Shown piece after piece: positions 18,059 to 27,081 of a DNA stretch of 64,000 nt. The translations under genes and the position numbers were made by a program. Below the pieces are notes generated by a model that saw only the letters and a program-made list of their open reading frames with translations, did no database searches and had not been told where the DNA came from. The stretch is from Undibacter mobilis. GTDB taxonomy: Bacteria; Pseudomonadota; Alphaproteobacteria; Rhizobiales; Xanthobacteraceae. Position 1 is the first letter of the stretch, and each line of letters opens with the position of its first letter. The stretch covers positions 372,001-436,000 of the forward strand of contig NZ_QRGO01000001.1 of NCBI RefSeq assembly GCF_003367195.1. The letters run 5' to 3'.

Positions 18059-19548
18059 GACGCGCGGTTCACGAACTGGCCTTGCGGCGCCGTGACCCTG
18101 GTCTGATCGTGACTGAGGCAATGCAGATCGCCGGGCTCAAGATTGGCCTGCGCCAGCGCGGCCTTGAGCGAGCCGATGTCCTGTTGCAAGGCGGCGGCGC
18201 TTTCCAGCTTTTCCGCGACCAATGTCGCGCTGGTCCTGCCGCCGATCTGCGCCACCCGCGCGCGCACGGGGCCGATCGGCTCCATGTCGACGGCGAAGCG
18301 CACGCTCCATATCGGTGCCTCGGCTTCGCGCTGCGGCGCGTCGCGCTCGATCTGAATCTGCACCACGGTGGTGCCTTGCGGCGTGACCAGCGGAATATCG
18401 AACACCAGACGCTGCGTGTGATCGTCGGGCGGATGCGCCGGCTGTTGCGCGGCCGGCAATGACGCGATCTGCAACATGACGTGGCGGGCGATCGCGGCAT
18501 CGGCCTGCCCCAGCACCGTCATCGCCGCTTCGCGCAAGCTCGCGCCGGCGATGGTCGCGGGCATCGGCGGCTGTGCCACCGGCAAGGCGCCACGAAACGG
18601 CGGTGGCAAAGGCTTGCTGCGACCGGCAGCCGGAGCGCTGTCGACACCGAGGAAGGCCTTCAATGCATCGCGCAGACTTTGCACCGCCATCTTGACCGCG
18701 GCGTCGGCCAATGCCGCATCCGGCAACAGCGCGCCGAGCGGAAGCACGGACGACGCGCTCGGCAATTGGGGAACGGCCGCAGAGCGTAAACCGAGCAACG
18801 CCTGGGCGGCGTTGCGCACAGCCTCCGGCAAATTCGGCTGTGCCAATAGCGTCTCAAGATTATCCGACACGGCCGGCAATCCGGCTGAGCGTGGCGCGGC
18901 CACCGGCGGCGCGAGGATCGTCTCCGCTTCGACCAGCATCGCCATGGCCGCCTGCTGCACGTTCGCTCCGACCGCCGGAGACATTGGCGCAGACGCAGCC
19001 GGTGTCGCTGCCGGTGTGGACACCGAGACCGGCGTGGGCGTCGCGGCCGTCGAGACCGTCGCGGCTCTCGCAGCCGCCGGCGCATCACCAAGACCGAGCA
19101 GGCCCTGCAACGCCGTGCGCAAATCCTGCAAAGCCGACTTGATGTTGGCATTGGGTGTCAGGCCTTTGGCCTGCACCGCTTCGACAAACAGGCCGGAGCG
19201 GCTGATGGCCTGGCGCAGCGTGCCGCCCTCGATCGCGGTACCCGACAGGCGCAGATTGAGCAGCGTCTGCGCCGCGTTACGCGCGGCGTCGGGCAGATCG
19301 CTGCGCCCGATCAGCGCCTCGAGATTGGCGAGAAGCGGCGCGAGGCCGTTCTGACGCACGGCGGCGGCGCCGAGCGCCTGAGACAATGCCGCGATCAGGG
19401 GATCGAGCGGCGGCGCTTGCGCCCCAACCGCGGAAGCCGCCGCGGCGGAGGCCACACCGCCACCGCCATTGCCGACAACAGCCGACGGCTCCGGACGCTG
19501 GCCGGTCGCGGCGTAAGACAGGCCGGGCTGCACGGGCGGAACGGACAT
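18055..19548 (-). CDS. FliK-like flagellar hook-length control family protein with duplicated N-terminal module
   Basis: The 497-residue protein is Ala/Pro/Leu-rich, as expected for FliK-type rulers. The C-terminal part (from about residue 375, TQRLVFDIPLVTPQGTTVVQ to RTSATLVAEKLESAAALQQD) fits the conserved FliK C-terminal domain. Residues 69-157 and 224-308 are similar to each other (NLEALIGRSDLPDAARNAAQ versus NLETLLAQPNLPEAVRNAAQ), so the N-terminal half carries a tandem duplication separated by a low-complexity linker. It is translationally coupled to the FlhB-like gene. No other flagellar gene lies nearby. Confidence 0.75.
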   Translation of the reverse strand: MSVPPVQPGLSYAATGQRPEPSAVVGNGGGGVASAAAASAVGAQAPPLDPLIAALSQALGAAAVRQNGLAPLLANLEALIGRSDLPDAARNAAQTLLNLRLSGTAIEGGTLRQAISRSGLFVEAVQAKGLTPNANIKSALQDLRTALQGLLGLGDAPAAARAATVSTAATPTPVSVSTPAATPAASAPMSPAVGANVQQAAMAMLVEAETILAPPVAAPRSAGLPAVSDNLETLLAQPNLPEAVRNAAQALLGLRSAAVPQLPSASSVLPLGALLPDAALADAAVKMAVQSLRDALKAFLGVDSAPAAGRSKPLPPPFRGALPVAQPPMPATIAGASLREAAMTVLGQADAAIARHVMLQIASLPAAQQPAHPPDDHTQRLVFDIPLVTPQGTTVVQIQIERDAPQREAEAPIWSVRFAVDMEPIGPVRARVAQIGGRTSATLVAEKLESAAALQQDIGSLKAALAQANLEPGDLHCLSHDQTRVTAPQGQFVNRAS

Positions 19549-19634
19549 CCAGGGCCCCCATGATTCGGCAATAATCCAATCTAGCCGAATTCACAGGCCG
19601 GCGCGCGGGTTCCCGCCGCTGCCCCCTGGCTCGC

Positions 19635-20858
19635 CTAAGGCGCGTTCCTGCGCCCCTCTCCGGGACCCCAGGCCCAGAAATCCTGGCCTTCGTCGCGCAT
19701 GAACTTGGCGAGCACCATCATGTGGACCTCGGAAGCGCCATCCACGAGCTTGGCCGAACGGGCGTAGCGATAAAGCCACTCGACGATGGTGTCCTTGGAA
19801 AAACCACGGGCGCCCTGAAGCTGGATCGCGACGTCGGCGGCCTGATGCAGCGCATTGGCGACATGCACCTTGGCCATCGACACCTCTTTGCGCGCGCGGC
19901 CGCCCTGATCGAGCATCCAGGCCGCATGCATCGTGAGCAGCCGCGCGATCTGAATCTGCTGCGCGACTTCGCCGAGCTTGATCTGCACGCTCTCGCGATC
20001 GGCCAGCCGGACGCCGAAGCCTTCGCGGCTGGCAATATACTCCTGCGCAATCTCGACGCAGCGCTTGGACCAGCCGGTCCAGCGCATGCAATGCGTCAGC
20101 CGCGCCGGGCCAAGGCGCACCTGCATCAGCCGCAAGCCCTCGCCCACATTGCCGAGCACGTTTTCTTCCGGAATTTCGAGGCCGTCGAATTCCAGCTCGC
20201 AGTGGCCGCCATGCTCCTCCGGTCCCATGATCTCGATGCGGCGCAGGATGCGCCAGCCCGGCTGATCCTTATGAAAGAGAAACGCGGTAATGCCCTTGCG
20301 GGCATCGTCCGATGTGCGCGCCATAAGGATGAAATGCGATGCGCCGTCGGCACCGGTGATGAACCACTTGCGGCCATGGACGACATATTTGCCGCCCTTC
20401 TTTTCCGCACGTGTGCGCATCATGGTCGGATCCGAGCCGTTGCCCGGCGCCGGTTCGGTCATGACGAAAGCCGAACGCACCTTGCCGGCGACGATCGGCG
20501 CCAGCCATTTGTCCTTCTGCGCCTGCGTGCCGACCAGACGCAGCATGTTCATGTTGCCGTCGTCCGGCGCCATGCAGTTGATCGCGAGCGGGCCGAAGAC
20601 CGAGCGCGCGGCTTCCTCGTAGATCGCCGCCCAGGCGACCATCGGCAATTCCATGCCGCCGTATTCCTTCGGGCTTTGCGGCGCCCACAGGCCGAGCTTG
20701 CGCGCCTTCTCGCGCACCGGCTCCAGCCGCTCATGCGGAATGTTCTCGTGCTCGGCAAAATTCGCCGGGTCTTTCTCCAGCGGCAGCACGTCTTGCGCAA
20801 TGAAGGCGCGCACCCTGAGGCGCAGCTCTTCGTGTTCGGGGGAGAGAGAGAAGTCCAT
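19635..20858 (-). CDS. Acyl-CoA dehydrogenase (ACAD10/11-like)
   Basis: The 407-residue flavoenzyme has the three-domain acyl-CoA dehydrogenase fold: an N-terminal helical domain, the FAD-binding strands AFVMTEPAPGNGSDPTMMRTRA and KYVVHGRKWFITGADGASHF, and a C-terminal helical domain (LGPARLTHCMRWTGW, then QLQGARGFSKDT and LVDGASEVHMM). The family abstracts a hydride from an acyl-CoA to give an enoyl-CoA, passing electrons to ETF. It is the last gene after TRAP permease and SDR genes, so it probably acts on the CoA ester of a carried substrate. Acyl chain specificity is unknown. Confidence 0.92.
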   Translation of the reverse strand: MDFSLSPEHEELRLRVRAFIAQDVLPLEKDPANFAEHENIPHERLEPVREKARKLGLWAPQSPKEYGGMELPMVAWAAIYEEAARSVFGPLAINCMAPDDGNMNMLRLVGTQAQKDKWLAPIVAGKVRSAFVMTEPAPGNGSDPTMMRTRAEKKGGKYVVHGRKWFITGADGASHFILMARTSDDARKGITAFLFHKDQPGWRILRRIEIMGPEEHGGHCELEFDGLEIPEENVLGNVGEGLRLMQVRLGPARLTHCMRWTGWSKRCVEIAQEYIASREGFGVRLADRESVQIKLGEVAQQIQIARLLTMHAAWMLDQGGRARKEVSMAKVHVANALHQAADVAIQLQGARGFSKDTIVEWLYRYARSAKLVDGASEVHMMVLAKFMRDEGQDFWAWGPGEGRRNAP

Positions 20859-20869
20859 GGTGTTCCTCT

Positions 20870-21649
20870 TTATCCTTTAAGCTGCACCACCTGCCCGCCA
20901 TCGACGACGATGGTGGCGCCGGTGATGTAGCGACCGGCATCCGATGCCAGCAGCAAGAGCGCGCCATCGAGATCGCCCTTCTCGCCGAAACGGCCCATCG
21001 GGATGTCGCGCTTCATCGCATGACCTGCCTCGCTGTTGAGGTAGGTGTCATTGATCTCGGTCACGAACCAGCCCGGGGCGATGGCGTTGACACGCACGCC
21101 CTTGAAGGCGAGTTCGATGGCCAGCGCCTGCGTCGCCTGCACCACCGCCGCTTTCGCCACCGCATAGGCGGCCGTGCCTTTCGACACGCCGAAGCCGAGA
21201 ACCGAGGCGATGTTGACGATGGAACCCTGCTGGCCAGCGGCGATCATGCGGCGGGCGCCCTCCTGCGCCCAGTAGAACACGGCATCGAGATCGACCGACA
21301 ACACGCGGCGCCATTCCTCGACGCTGACCTCGACGGCGCGCAACGGCTTCTGCGCCACGCCGGCATTGTTGACGAGGATGGTCACGGTACCGAATGCCTT
21401 TTCCGCAGCGTCGAACGCCGCTTTCATCGCGGCCGGATCGGTGACGTCGGCCTCGATGGCGACGGCCCTGGCGCCGGCCGCCTCGAGTTCGGCGCGGAAT
21501 GCTTCGAGCCGTTCAGCGCGGCGCGCGACCAGCGCCACCGATGCGCCGTTATCGGCCAGCGCGCGGGCGAATTGCTGACCCAGACCCGACGACGCGCCGG
21601 TGACCAGCGCGACGCGGCCCGCGAGACTGAACATGTCGGCGGCTTTCAT
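20870..21649 (-). CDS. Short-chain dehydrogenase/reductase (classical SDR)
   Basis: This 259-residue protein has all classical SDR landmarks: the cofactor motif TGASSGLGQQFA near residue 20, NNAGVAQ near 90, the catalytic Ser in IVNIASVLGFG, and the YAVAKAAVVQ (YxxxK) active site near 165. It ends with a typical VVDGGQVVQLKG. It oxidises or reduces an alcohol/ketone with NAD(P)(H). It sits 11 bases upstream of the acyl-CoA dehydrogenase gene and downstream of TRAP permease genes, suggesting one catabolic operon. An AAGGAAGGAAG ribosome site precedes the ATG. Confidence 0.93.
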   Translation of the reverse strand: MKAADMFSLAGRVALVTGASSGLGQQFARALADNGASVALVARRAERLEAFRAELEAAGARAVAIEADVTDPAAMKAAFDAAEKAFGTVTILVNNAGVAQKPLRAVEVSVEEWRRVLSVDLDAVFYWAQEGARRMIAAGQQGSIVNIASVLGFGVSKGTAAYAVAKAAVVQATQALAIELAFKGVRVNAIAPGWFVTEINDTYLNSEAGHAMKRDIPMGRFGEKGDLDGALLLLASDAGRYITGATIVVDGGQVVQLKG

Positions 21650-21664
21650 GGCGCTTCCTTCCTT

Positions 21665-21688
21665 ATCCCTCCCCCGCAGGGGAGGGAT
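21665..21688. other. 10-bp perfect stem-loop between the TRAP and SDR genes
   Basis: ATCCCTCCCC (21665-21674) pairs with GGGGAGGGAT (21679-21688) around a 4-base loop. It lies 11 bases beyond the DctM stop in the transcription direction and just upstream of the SDR ribosome site. No U tract follows, so it is more likely an intercistronic mRNA structure or a repeat than a terminator. Confidence 0.6.
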
Positions 21689-21699
21689 TAGTAAATCAT

Positions 21700-23073
21700 C
21701 TACCGCCCATCAAACGCGTGCGGCAGCGCGGTGGCAAGAGCCGGCCAGAACCACAGCACCACCAGCGCAACGAGCTGGATGGCGACAAACGGGATAATGC
21801 CGACATAGATGTGCCGCGTCGTGATTTCCGGCGGCGCCACGCCGCGCAGGAAGAACAAGGTCGGGCCGAGCGGCGGGTGCATATACGAGGTCTGCAGGTT
21901 CACCGCGATCATGATGCCGAGCCAGATCGGATCGATGCCCGGCAGCTTCAGAAGCGCCGGCGCCACGATCGGCACCACGACGAAAATGATTTCGAAGGCG
22001 TCCATGACGAAGCCGAGCAGGAACACCGCCAGCATCACGATCAGCACCGCGCCGTTGGCGCCGCCCGGCAGATCGGTGAGCGCGCGCGCCACCATGTCGT
22101 CGCCGCCGAGCGCGCGGAACACCAGGCTGAACAATGTGGCGCCGATCAGAATGAGGAAGATCATGGCCGTGATCTGCGCCGTCTTGTCGACCACCGGCCG
22201 CAGCATCGGCGCAAGCGGCGCGCGCCGCCACGCCAGCAGGATCGAACCGACGGCACCGACCGATGCGGCTTCGGTCGGTGTCGCGATGCCGAACAGGATC
22301 GAACCCAGCACGGCGACAATGAGCACTACGGGCGCCAGCAATATTTCGAGCAAGCTGCCTTTGGGCGCGTCCCCGGTCGCGACCGCAGGCGCGCTCGCCG
22401 GCTTCAGCCAGGCGACGGCCGCGATATAGACAAGATAGAGAACGACCAGCAGCAGCCCCGGCCCCAGCGCGCCGGCGAATAGATCACCAACGGAGACGAC
22501 ATCCGGCGCGAACGAACCCTTGGCGAGTTGCGCCGCCTGAAAGGCGATGTTGATCTGGTCGCCGAGCAGGATCAGCACGGTCGATGGCGGCACGATCTGC
22601 GCCAGCGTCGCCGAAGCCGCGACGGTGCCGGAGGCGAGCCGCGGATCATAGCCGTGGCGCAGCATCGACGGCAGCATGATCAGGCCCATCGTCACCGCGG
22701 TGGCGCCGACGAGACCGGTCGAGGCCGCGAGCAGCGCGCCAACCAGCACCACCGCGTAACCGAGGCCGCCCCGCAGCGGACCGAACAGCCGGCCGACGCG
22801 TTCGAGCAATTCCTCGGCGATACGCGACTGCTCCAGCATCACGCCCATGAAGATGAACATCGGCAGCGCCAGCAGCACGTCATTGGTCATGACGCCATAG
22901 ATGCGCTGCGGCAGCGCGCCGAGAATGGCGATGTTCATCAGCCCGAGCGCGTCACCCAGCAAGGCGAAGGCCAGCGACACGCCGGCCAGCGTCAACGCCA
23001 CCGGATAACCGATCAGCAGCGCGCCGACCGCCGCGGCGACGAGCAGGATGGACAATATTTCAGGAAGCGACAT
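21700..23073 (-). CDS. TRAP transporter large permease (DctM-like)
   Basis: The 457-residue membrane protein has about twelve hydrophobic segments and DctM family motifs: GYPVALTLAGVSLAFALLG, the LPMFIFMGVMLEQS region, GLVGATAVTMGLIMLPSMLR and GVAPPEITTRHIYVGIIPF at the end. With the small DctQ subunit it forms an inner-membrane secondary transporter driven by an ion gradient. It overlaps the end of dctQ by 14 bases. No DctP-type or TAXI-type binding protein lies in this operon; one must be encoded elsewhere, or an unlinked protein is used. Confidence 0.92.
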   Translation of the reverse strand: MSLPEILSILLVAAAVGALLIGYPVALTLAGVSLAFALLGDALGLMNIAILGALPQRIYGVMTNDVLLALPMFIFMGVMLEQSRIAEELLERVGRLFGPLRGGLGYAVVLVGALLAASTGLVGATAVTMGLIMLPSMLRHGYDPRLASGTVAASATLAQIVPPSTVLILLGDQINIAFQAAQLAKGSFAPDVVSVGDLFAGALGPGLLLVVLYLVYIAAVAWLKPASAPAVATGDAPKGSLLEILLAPVVLIVAVLGSILFGIATPTEAASVGAVGSILLAWRRAPLAPMLRPVVDKTAQITAMIFLILIGATLFSLVFRALGGDDMVARALTDLPGGANGAVLIVMLAVFLLGFVMDAFEIIFVVVPIVAPALLKLPGIDPIWLGIMIAVNLQTSYMHPPLGPTLFFLRGVAPPEITTRHIYVGIIPFVAIQLVALVVLWFWPALATALPHAFDGR

Positions 23074-23593
23074 GGGATTCGTCTTTGCGATGCGGGATCG
23101 CGGTGCGCAGCACGGCGATGCTGCGGATCGCCTGAGCGAAGCCCTGCAGCGCCAGCATCGCGGCGAACACGGGAATGAGCGTCTTCAGCACGAAGACCAG
23201 CGGCAGCCCGCTCGCTTCCTGCGAGCGCTCCAGGATCGCCCACGACCGCATGGCGAACGGCAGCGACAACCACAACAGAGCCAGTGCGAACGGCATCAGC
23301 AGCAACAGCGCGCCGAGGAGATCGATAAAGGCACGGGCGCGCGGCGACGCGTCGGCATAGAAGACGTCGACGCGCACGTGACCGCCGCTGCGCAAGGTCC
23401 AGGCCGAGGCCAGCAGAAACAGCGCGGCGTGGCCATAGACGACGCTTTCGGTGACCCATATCGAGCCAATACCGAACAGGTAGCGTGCCACTACGAGCGC
23501 GAATTGCAGCAGCACGATGACAAGTGCCAGCCATGCAACACTGCGGCCGATAAACGCCGAGAGGCCGTCGATTGTGTCCGCGATCCGGTTCAT
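23060..23593 (-). CDS. TRAP transporter small permease (DctQ-like)
   Basis: The 177-residue protein has four transmembrane helices (for example SVAWLALVIVLLQFALVVA and ALLLLMPFALALLWLSLPFA) and the DctQ-type WVTESVVYGHAALFLLASAW and GGHVRVDVFY segments. It is the small membrane subunit of a TRAP transporter. I chose the ATG at 23593; a longer frame upstream is out of the usual family length and would run into the divergent deaminase gene. It leads a minus-strand operon with DctM, SDR and acyl-CoA dehydrogenase. Confidence 0.88.
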   Translation of the reverse strand: MNRIADTIDGLSAFIGRSVAWLALVIVLLQFALVVARYLFGIGSIWVTESVVYGHAALFLLASAWTLRSGGHVRVDVFYADASPRARAFIDLLGALLLLMPFALALLWLSLPFAMRSWAILERSQEASGLPLVFVLKTLIPVFAAMLALQGFAQAIRSIAVLRTAIPHRKDESHVAS

Positions 23594-23676
23594 GATGCTA
23601 TGATGGCATAGCAGCCGGCGGCGCGCGATGCGATCCCGGCGCGGAAGAGCGCCTGAGTTTTTTGGAAGCATCTGGG

Positions 23677-24150
23677 ATGTCCACGACCGATGAAGACCTG
23701 CTGCGGCTCGCTTTCGATGTCGCCGAACGCGCCATGGACAATGGCAACCACCCATTCGGCGCCGTGCTCGCCGGACCCGACGGCGAAGTGCTGCTCGAGG
23801 TCGAAAACGGCTACCTGCCCGACGGCGACATGACCGGCCATGCCGAGCGGCTGCTCGCCACGCTCGCCTGCAAGACCTTCGAGCCGGAAGAACTGGCCGA
23901 CTGCACCATCTATTCCTCGGCCGAGCCCTGTGCGATGTGCGCCGGCGCCATCTACTGGGCCGGCATCGGCCGCGTCGTCTACGGCCTGTCGGAGGAACGG
24001 CTGAAGACCATGACCGGCAATCACCCGGAAAATCCGACCTTGTCCCTGCCCTGCCGCACCGTGTTCGCCGCCGGCCAGCGCAAGGTCGAGGTGATCGGGC
24101 CGCTGCTCGAGGACGAGGCCGCGGAACTGCACGAAGGCGTGTGGGAATAG
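23677..24150 (+). CDS. Nucleoside/nucleobase deaminase (cytidine deaminase-like, zinc-dependent)
   Basis: The 157-residue protein has both zinc motifs of the CDA superfamily: GHAERLL (HAE) near residue 59 and the SAEPCAMCAGAIYW (PCxxC) block near residue 85-97. The Glu of HAE is the catalytic proton shuttle. The size and the DNGNHPFGAVL and GNHPENPTLSLPCRTVF segments fit the guanine/nucleoside deaminase branch better than TadA, but the substrate is not settled. The ATG at 23677 is preferred over an upstream TTG. It is divergent from dctQ with an 83-base shared promoter region and lies 36 bases before the nitrile hydratase genes. Confidence 0.8.
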   Translation: MSTTDEDLLRLAFDVAERAMDNGNHPFGAVLAGPDGEVLLEVENGYLPDGDMTGHAERLLATLACKTFEPEELADCTIYSSAEPCAMCAGAIYWAGIGRVVYGLSEERLKTMTGNHPENPTLSLPCRTVFAAGQRKVEVIGPLLEDEAAELHEGVWE

Positions 24151-24186
24151 CTTTCGCACGGACCCGTGGCGCATTAGACTACGGCC

Positions 24187-24819
24187 ATGGCCCACGATCA
24201 CGACCACCACCACGATCACGAGCATTCCGAACTGTCGGAGACCCAGCTGCGCGTCCGCGCGCTGGAGACCATCCTGACGGAAAAAGGCTACGTCGATCCC
24301 AAGGCGCTCGACGCCATTGTCGAGATGTACGAGACCAAGATCGGCCCGCGCAACGGTGCGCGCGTCGTCGCCAAAGCCTGGACCGACCCGGCCTTCAAGC
24401 AGGCGCTGCTCGCCGATGCCACGCAGGCGATCAACACGCTCGGCCATGTCAGCCGCACCGGCGATCATCTGATCGCGGTCGAGAACACACCGCAGCGCCA
24501 CAACATGGTCGTCTGCACGTTGTGCTCCTGCTATCCGTGGGAAATGCTCGGCCTGCCGCCGGTCTGGTACAAGGCCTCGCCCTACCGCTCGCGTGCCGTG
24601 AAGGATCCGCGCGGCGTGCTCGCCGATTTCGGCGTGACGCTGGCCAAGGACACCGAAATCCGGGTTTGGGATTCGACCGCCGAAACGCGCTTCATCGTGT
24701 TGCCAATGCGGCCCGAAGGCACCGACGGCTGGAGCGAAGACAAACTCGCCGAACTCGTTACCCGCGACTCCATGATCGGCACCGGTCTGCCGAAGAAGCC
24801 GGCGGAGATGAAGTCATGA
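24187..24819 (+). CDS. nthA: Nitrile hydratase alpha subunit, cobalt type
   Basis: The 210-residue subunit carries the metal-binding claw V-C-T-L-C-S-C with Cys at 110, 113 and 115. The Thr after the first Cys marks the cobalt-type enzyme; iron types have Ser. The family hydrates nitriles to amides, with two of the Cys oxidised to sulfinic and sulfenic acids. The N-terminus ([16 protein letters not shown]) is strikingly His-rich, possibly for metal handling. The stop overlaps the ATG of the beta gene (ATGA). No amidase gene is adjacent, so the fate of the amide is not explained here. Confidence 0.96.
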   Translation: MAHDHDHHHDHEHSELSETQLRVRALETILTEKGYVDPKALDAIVEMYETKIGPRNGARVVAKAWTDPAFKQALLADATQAINTLGHVSRTGDHLIAVENTPQRHNMVVCTLCSCYPWEMLGLPPVWYKASPYRSRAVKDPRGVLADFGVTLAKDTEIRVWDSTAETRFIVLPMRPEGTDGWSEDKLAELVTRDSMIGTGLPKKPAEMKS

Positions 24820-25475
24820 ACGGCGTTCATGACATGGGCGGCATGGACGGCTTCGGCAAGGTCGAGCCGGAGGCCAATGAGCCGACCTTCCATCACGAAT
24901 GGGAAGGCCGCGTCATGGCCATGGTGCGCGCGATGGGCGCCAATGGCGGCGTCAATATCGACTCGCAGCGCTTTGCCCGCGAGTCGCTGCCGCCCGAGGT
25001 CTATCTCGCCAGCTCCTATTACAAGAAGTGGTTCCTCGCGATCGAGAACCAGCTCGTCGAACGCAACATGGTCGGCGCCGACGAACTCGAAGCTGGTCAT
25101 TCGCTGCACCAGAGCCCGCCGCTGCCGCGCGGCAAATTCACGCTCGACGACGTCAAGCGCTGCGAGACGCGCGCTAATTTCGATCGACAGCCCCAAGGTC
25201 CGGCCAGCTTCAAGCCGGGCGACAAGGTGCGGACGAAGAACATCAACCCGCTGACGCATACGCGCCTGCCGCGCTACGTGCGCGGTCATACCGGCGTGGT
25301 CGAGCGCATCAATGGCTGTCACGTGTTTCCCGACACCAATGCGCACTTCAAGGGCGATCATCCGCAGTGGCTCTACACGGTGGTGTTCGACGCCCGCGAT
25401 CTGTGGGGCGACGATGCCGACCCGACGCTGAAAGTGTCGATCGAGGCCTTCGAGCCCTATCTGGAGAAAATCTAG
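24816..25475 (+). CDS. nthB: Nitrile hydratase beta subunit
   Basis: The 219-residue protein matches the beta subunit throughout: [19 protein letters not shown] at the start, [20 protein letters not shown], the central [18 protein letters not shown], and the C-terminal SH3-like part with [41 protein letters not shown] and [10 protein letters not shown]. It pairs with the alpha subunit to build the active site. Its ATG overlaps the alpha stop by 4 bases, so the two are translationally coupled and made in equal amounts. Confidence 0.96.
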   Translation: MNGVHDMGGMDGFGKVEPEANEPTFHHEWEGRVMAMVRAMGANGGVNIDSQRFARESLPPEVYLASSYYKKWFLAIENQLVERNMVGADELEAGHSLHQSPPLPRGKFTLDDVKRCETRANFDRQPQGPASFKPGDKVRTKNINPLTHTRLPRYVRGHTGVVERINGCHVFPDTNAHFKGDHPQWLYTVVFDARDLWGDDADPTLKVSIEAFEPYLEKI

Positions 25476-25477
25476 CT

Positions 25478-25563
25478 GTCATTCCGGACGCCGAGCACTG
25501 CGAGGCGATCCGGAATCCAGCGCTGGATTCCGGGTTCGCCGCTACGCGGCGCCCCGGAATGAC
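25478..25563. repeat. GTCATTCCGG-type palindromic intergenic element, long copy
   Basis: The outer arms GTCATTCCGG and CCGGAATGAC enclose an inner inverted pair, CCGGAATCCAG and CTGGATTCCGG. It separates the nitrile hydratase beta gene from its accessory gene inside what should be one operon. It is a full-length nested form of the family, like those at 31665 and 43634. Confidence 0.85.
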
Positions 25564-25573
25564 GAGGAAAACA

Positions 25574-25963
25574 ATGACGAGCATCGACCCCGCCGCCGCC
25601 CGCCGCGCCACCGAAGAAGTGCCAAGCATTCCTCGCGACGGCGACGGCCCCGTGTTCAAGGAGCCGTGGCAGGCGCAGGCCTTCGCCATGGCGCTGGCGC
25701 TGCACGAGCGCGGCGTTTTCACCTGGCCGGAATGGGCGGCGACACTGTCGGACGAGATCAAGCGCGCGCAGGCCGCGGGCGATCCCGACACCGGCGAGAC
25801 GTACTATATGCACTGGCTGGCGGCGCTGGAGCGGCTGGTCGCCGAGAAGGGCGTCGCCTCGCGCGACACCCTGCACGAATATCGCCATGCCTGGGAGCAC
25901 GCCTGCGATCGCACGCCGCACGGCAAGCCGATCGAATTAACGCCCGCCGATTTCCATCACTAA
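25574..25963 (+). CDS. Nitrile hydratase accessory protein (beta-subunit N-terminal homologue)
   Basis: The 129-residue protein resembles the N-terminal half of nitrile hydratase beta and the P14K/NhlE type activators: FKEPWQAQAFAMALALHERGVFTWPEWAATL, then YYMHWLAALERLVAEKG and a conserved REYRHAWEHACDRTPHG-like end (LHEYRHAWEHAC). Such proteins help insert cobalt into the alpha subunit by a subunit exchange mechanism in characterised relatives. It follows the beta gene after a palindromic repeat and overlaps the end of the convergent nitronate monooxygenase gene by 27 bases. Confidence 0.9.
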   Translation: MTSIDPAAARRATEEVPSIPRDGDGPVFKEPWQAQAFAMALALHERGVFTWPEWAATLSDEIKRAQAAGDPDTGETYYMHWLAALERLVAEKGVASRDTLHEYRHAWEHACDRTPHGKPIELTPADFHH

Positions 25964-26977
25964 GGTGCGCATCAGTTCGGCCGCCGGCATTTCGCGCGCC
26001 CGCGTCACGCCGCGCCCCGCCCATAGCGAGATGTAATCAGGCAAGCCCTTCTTGCCGGACTCCGTGCGCATGGCGCGCGTGAGATCGTTCTGCTGGCGGA
26101 ACGGCAGCACCGCCACGCCGTCGCATTCGTCGATGAACAGATTGCGCAGGCCGCGGGCGGCGCGACCGGAATAAACGCGCGTGATCACGGTCGTATCCTT
26201 GCGCGCGCGCAAGGCCTGCCGGTAAGGCTCGGGAATGCCGCTCTCCGGGCACAGCAAAAAAGCGGTGCCGAACTGCGCCGCCTGCGCGCCGGCATCGAAG
26301 GCGCGCTTGACGTCGGCGCCGTCCATCAGGCCACCGGACGCGAACACAGGCAGCTTCGTCGCAGAAGCAATGGCGCGGGTGAGGTCGAGCGTCGGCACCA
26401 TCGATTCTTCCGCGCTGCGCAGAAAGGTGCCGCGATGGGCACCGGCTTCCTCGCCCTGCGCCACGATGGCATCGACGCCGGCCTCGGCCAGCGCCCGGCC
26501 CTCTTCCAAAGTCGTCGCGGTGCCGCAGGTCGGGATGCCGGCCTTGCACAGCCGCGCCAGCGCATCGGCCGACGGAATGCCGAAAGTGAAAGAGAACAGC
26601 GCCGGCTTCGCTTCGATCACCGCGGTGAGTTGATCGTCGAATGGCGAGGCCGGATTGGGCGGCAGCACCGGCGGCGCGAGGCCAAGCCGTTCATGCGCTC
26701 TCGCCACCACCGCGAGCATCGGCGCCGGCTCGACGACGCGATCCGGCTCATAACCGCCGGCGAACAGATTGAGCGCAATGGGTTTGTCCGTCAGCGCGCG
26801 GATGTCCTTGACGGCGTCGAGGATCTGCTGCGGCGACAAATAAGCCGCGCCGAAGGAGCCGAGCCCGCCGGCATTCGACACCGCCGCGACCAGCGCCGGG
26901 GACCCGGCCCCGCCGGCCATGGGCCCGAGCACCACGGGATGACCGACACCGATGCTGCGCAGAAATTCACCCGGCAT
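25937..26977 (-). CDS. Nitronate monooxygenase family flavoprotein
   Basis: The 346-residue FMN enzyme has the 2-nitropropane dioxygenase TIM-barrel motifs: VVLGPMAGGAGSPALVAAVSNAGGLGSFG at the N-terminus, the AQGEEAGAHRGTF segment near residue 175 (class I H/GS-AGxHRG-like), FASGGLMDGADV, and FGTAFLLCPESGIP. The family oxidises alkyl nitronates or propionate-3-nitronate with O2. It is convergent with the nitrile hydratase accessory gene, so co-regulation is not implied. Exact substrate unknown. Confidence 0.88.
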   Translation of the reverse strand: MPGEFLRSIGVGHPVVLGPMAGGAGSPALVAAVSNAGGLGSFGAAYLSPQQILDAVKDIRALTDKPIALNLFAGGYEPDRVVEPAPMLAVVARAHERLGLAPPVLPPNPASPFDDQLTAVIEAKPALFSFTFGIPSADALARLCKAGIPTCGTATTLEEGRALAEAGVDAIVAQGEEAGAHRGTFLRSAEESMVPTLDLTRAIASATKLPVFASGGLMDGADVKRAFDAGAQAAQFGTAFLLCPESGIPEPYRQALRARKDTTVITRVYSGRAARGLRNLFIDECDGVAVLPFRQQNDLTRAMRTESGKKGLPDYISLWAGRGVTRAREMPAAELMRTLVMEIGGR

Positions 26978-27081
26978 GAGGCTCTCCCTGTTTCGCGCAA
27001 ACTAGTGGCGCGGCGCGCAGCCTGCCATTCTTGTTCGACGATGGCAGCCTCAAAAATGCGCGAGGGGAAGATTGACCTGCG

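Noticed and set aside
24187..24234. The His-rich start of nitrile hydratase alpha as a cloning tag
   Set aside because: The stretch has interspersed Asp and Glu and natural codon use, and similar His-rich tracts occur in four other metal-related genes of the window.
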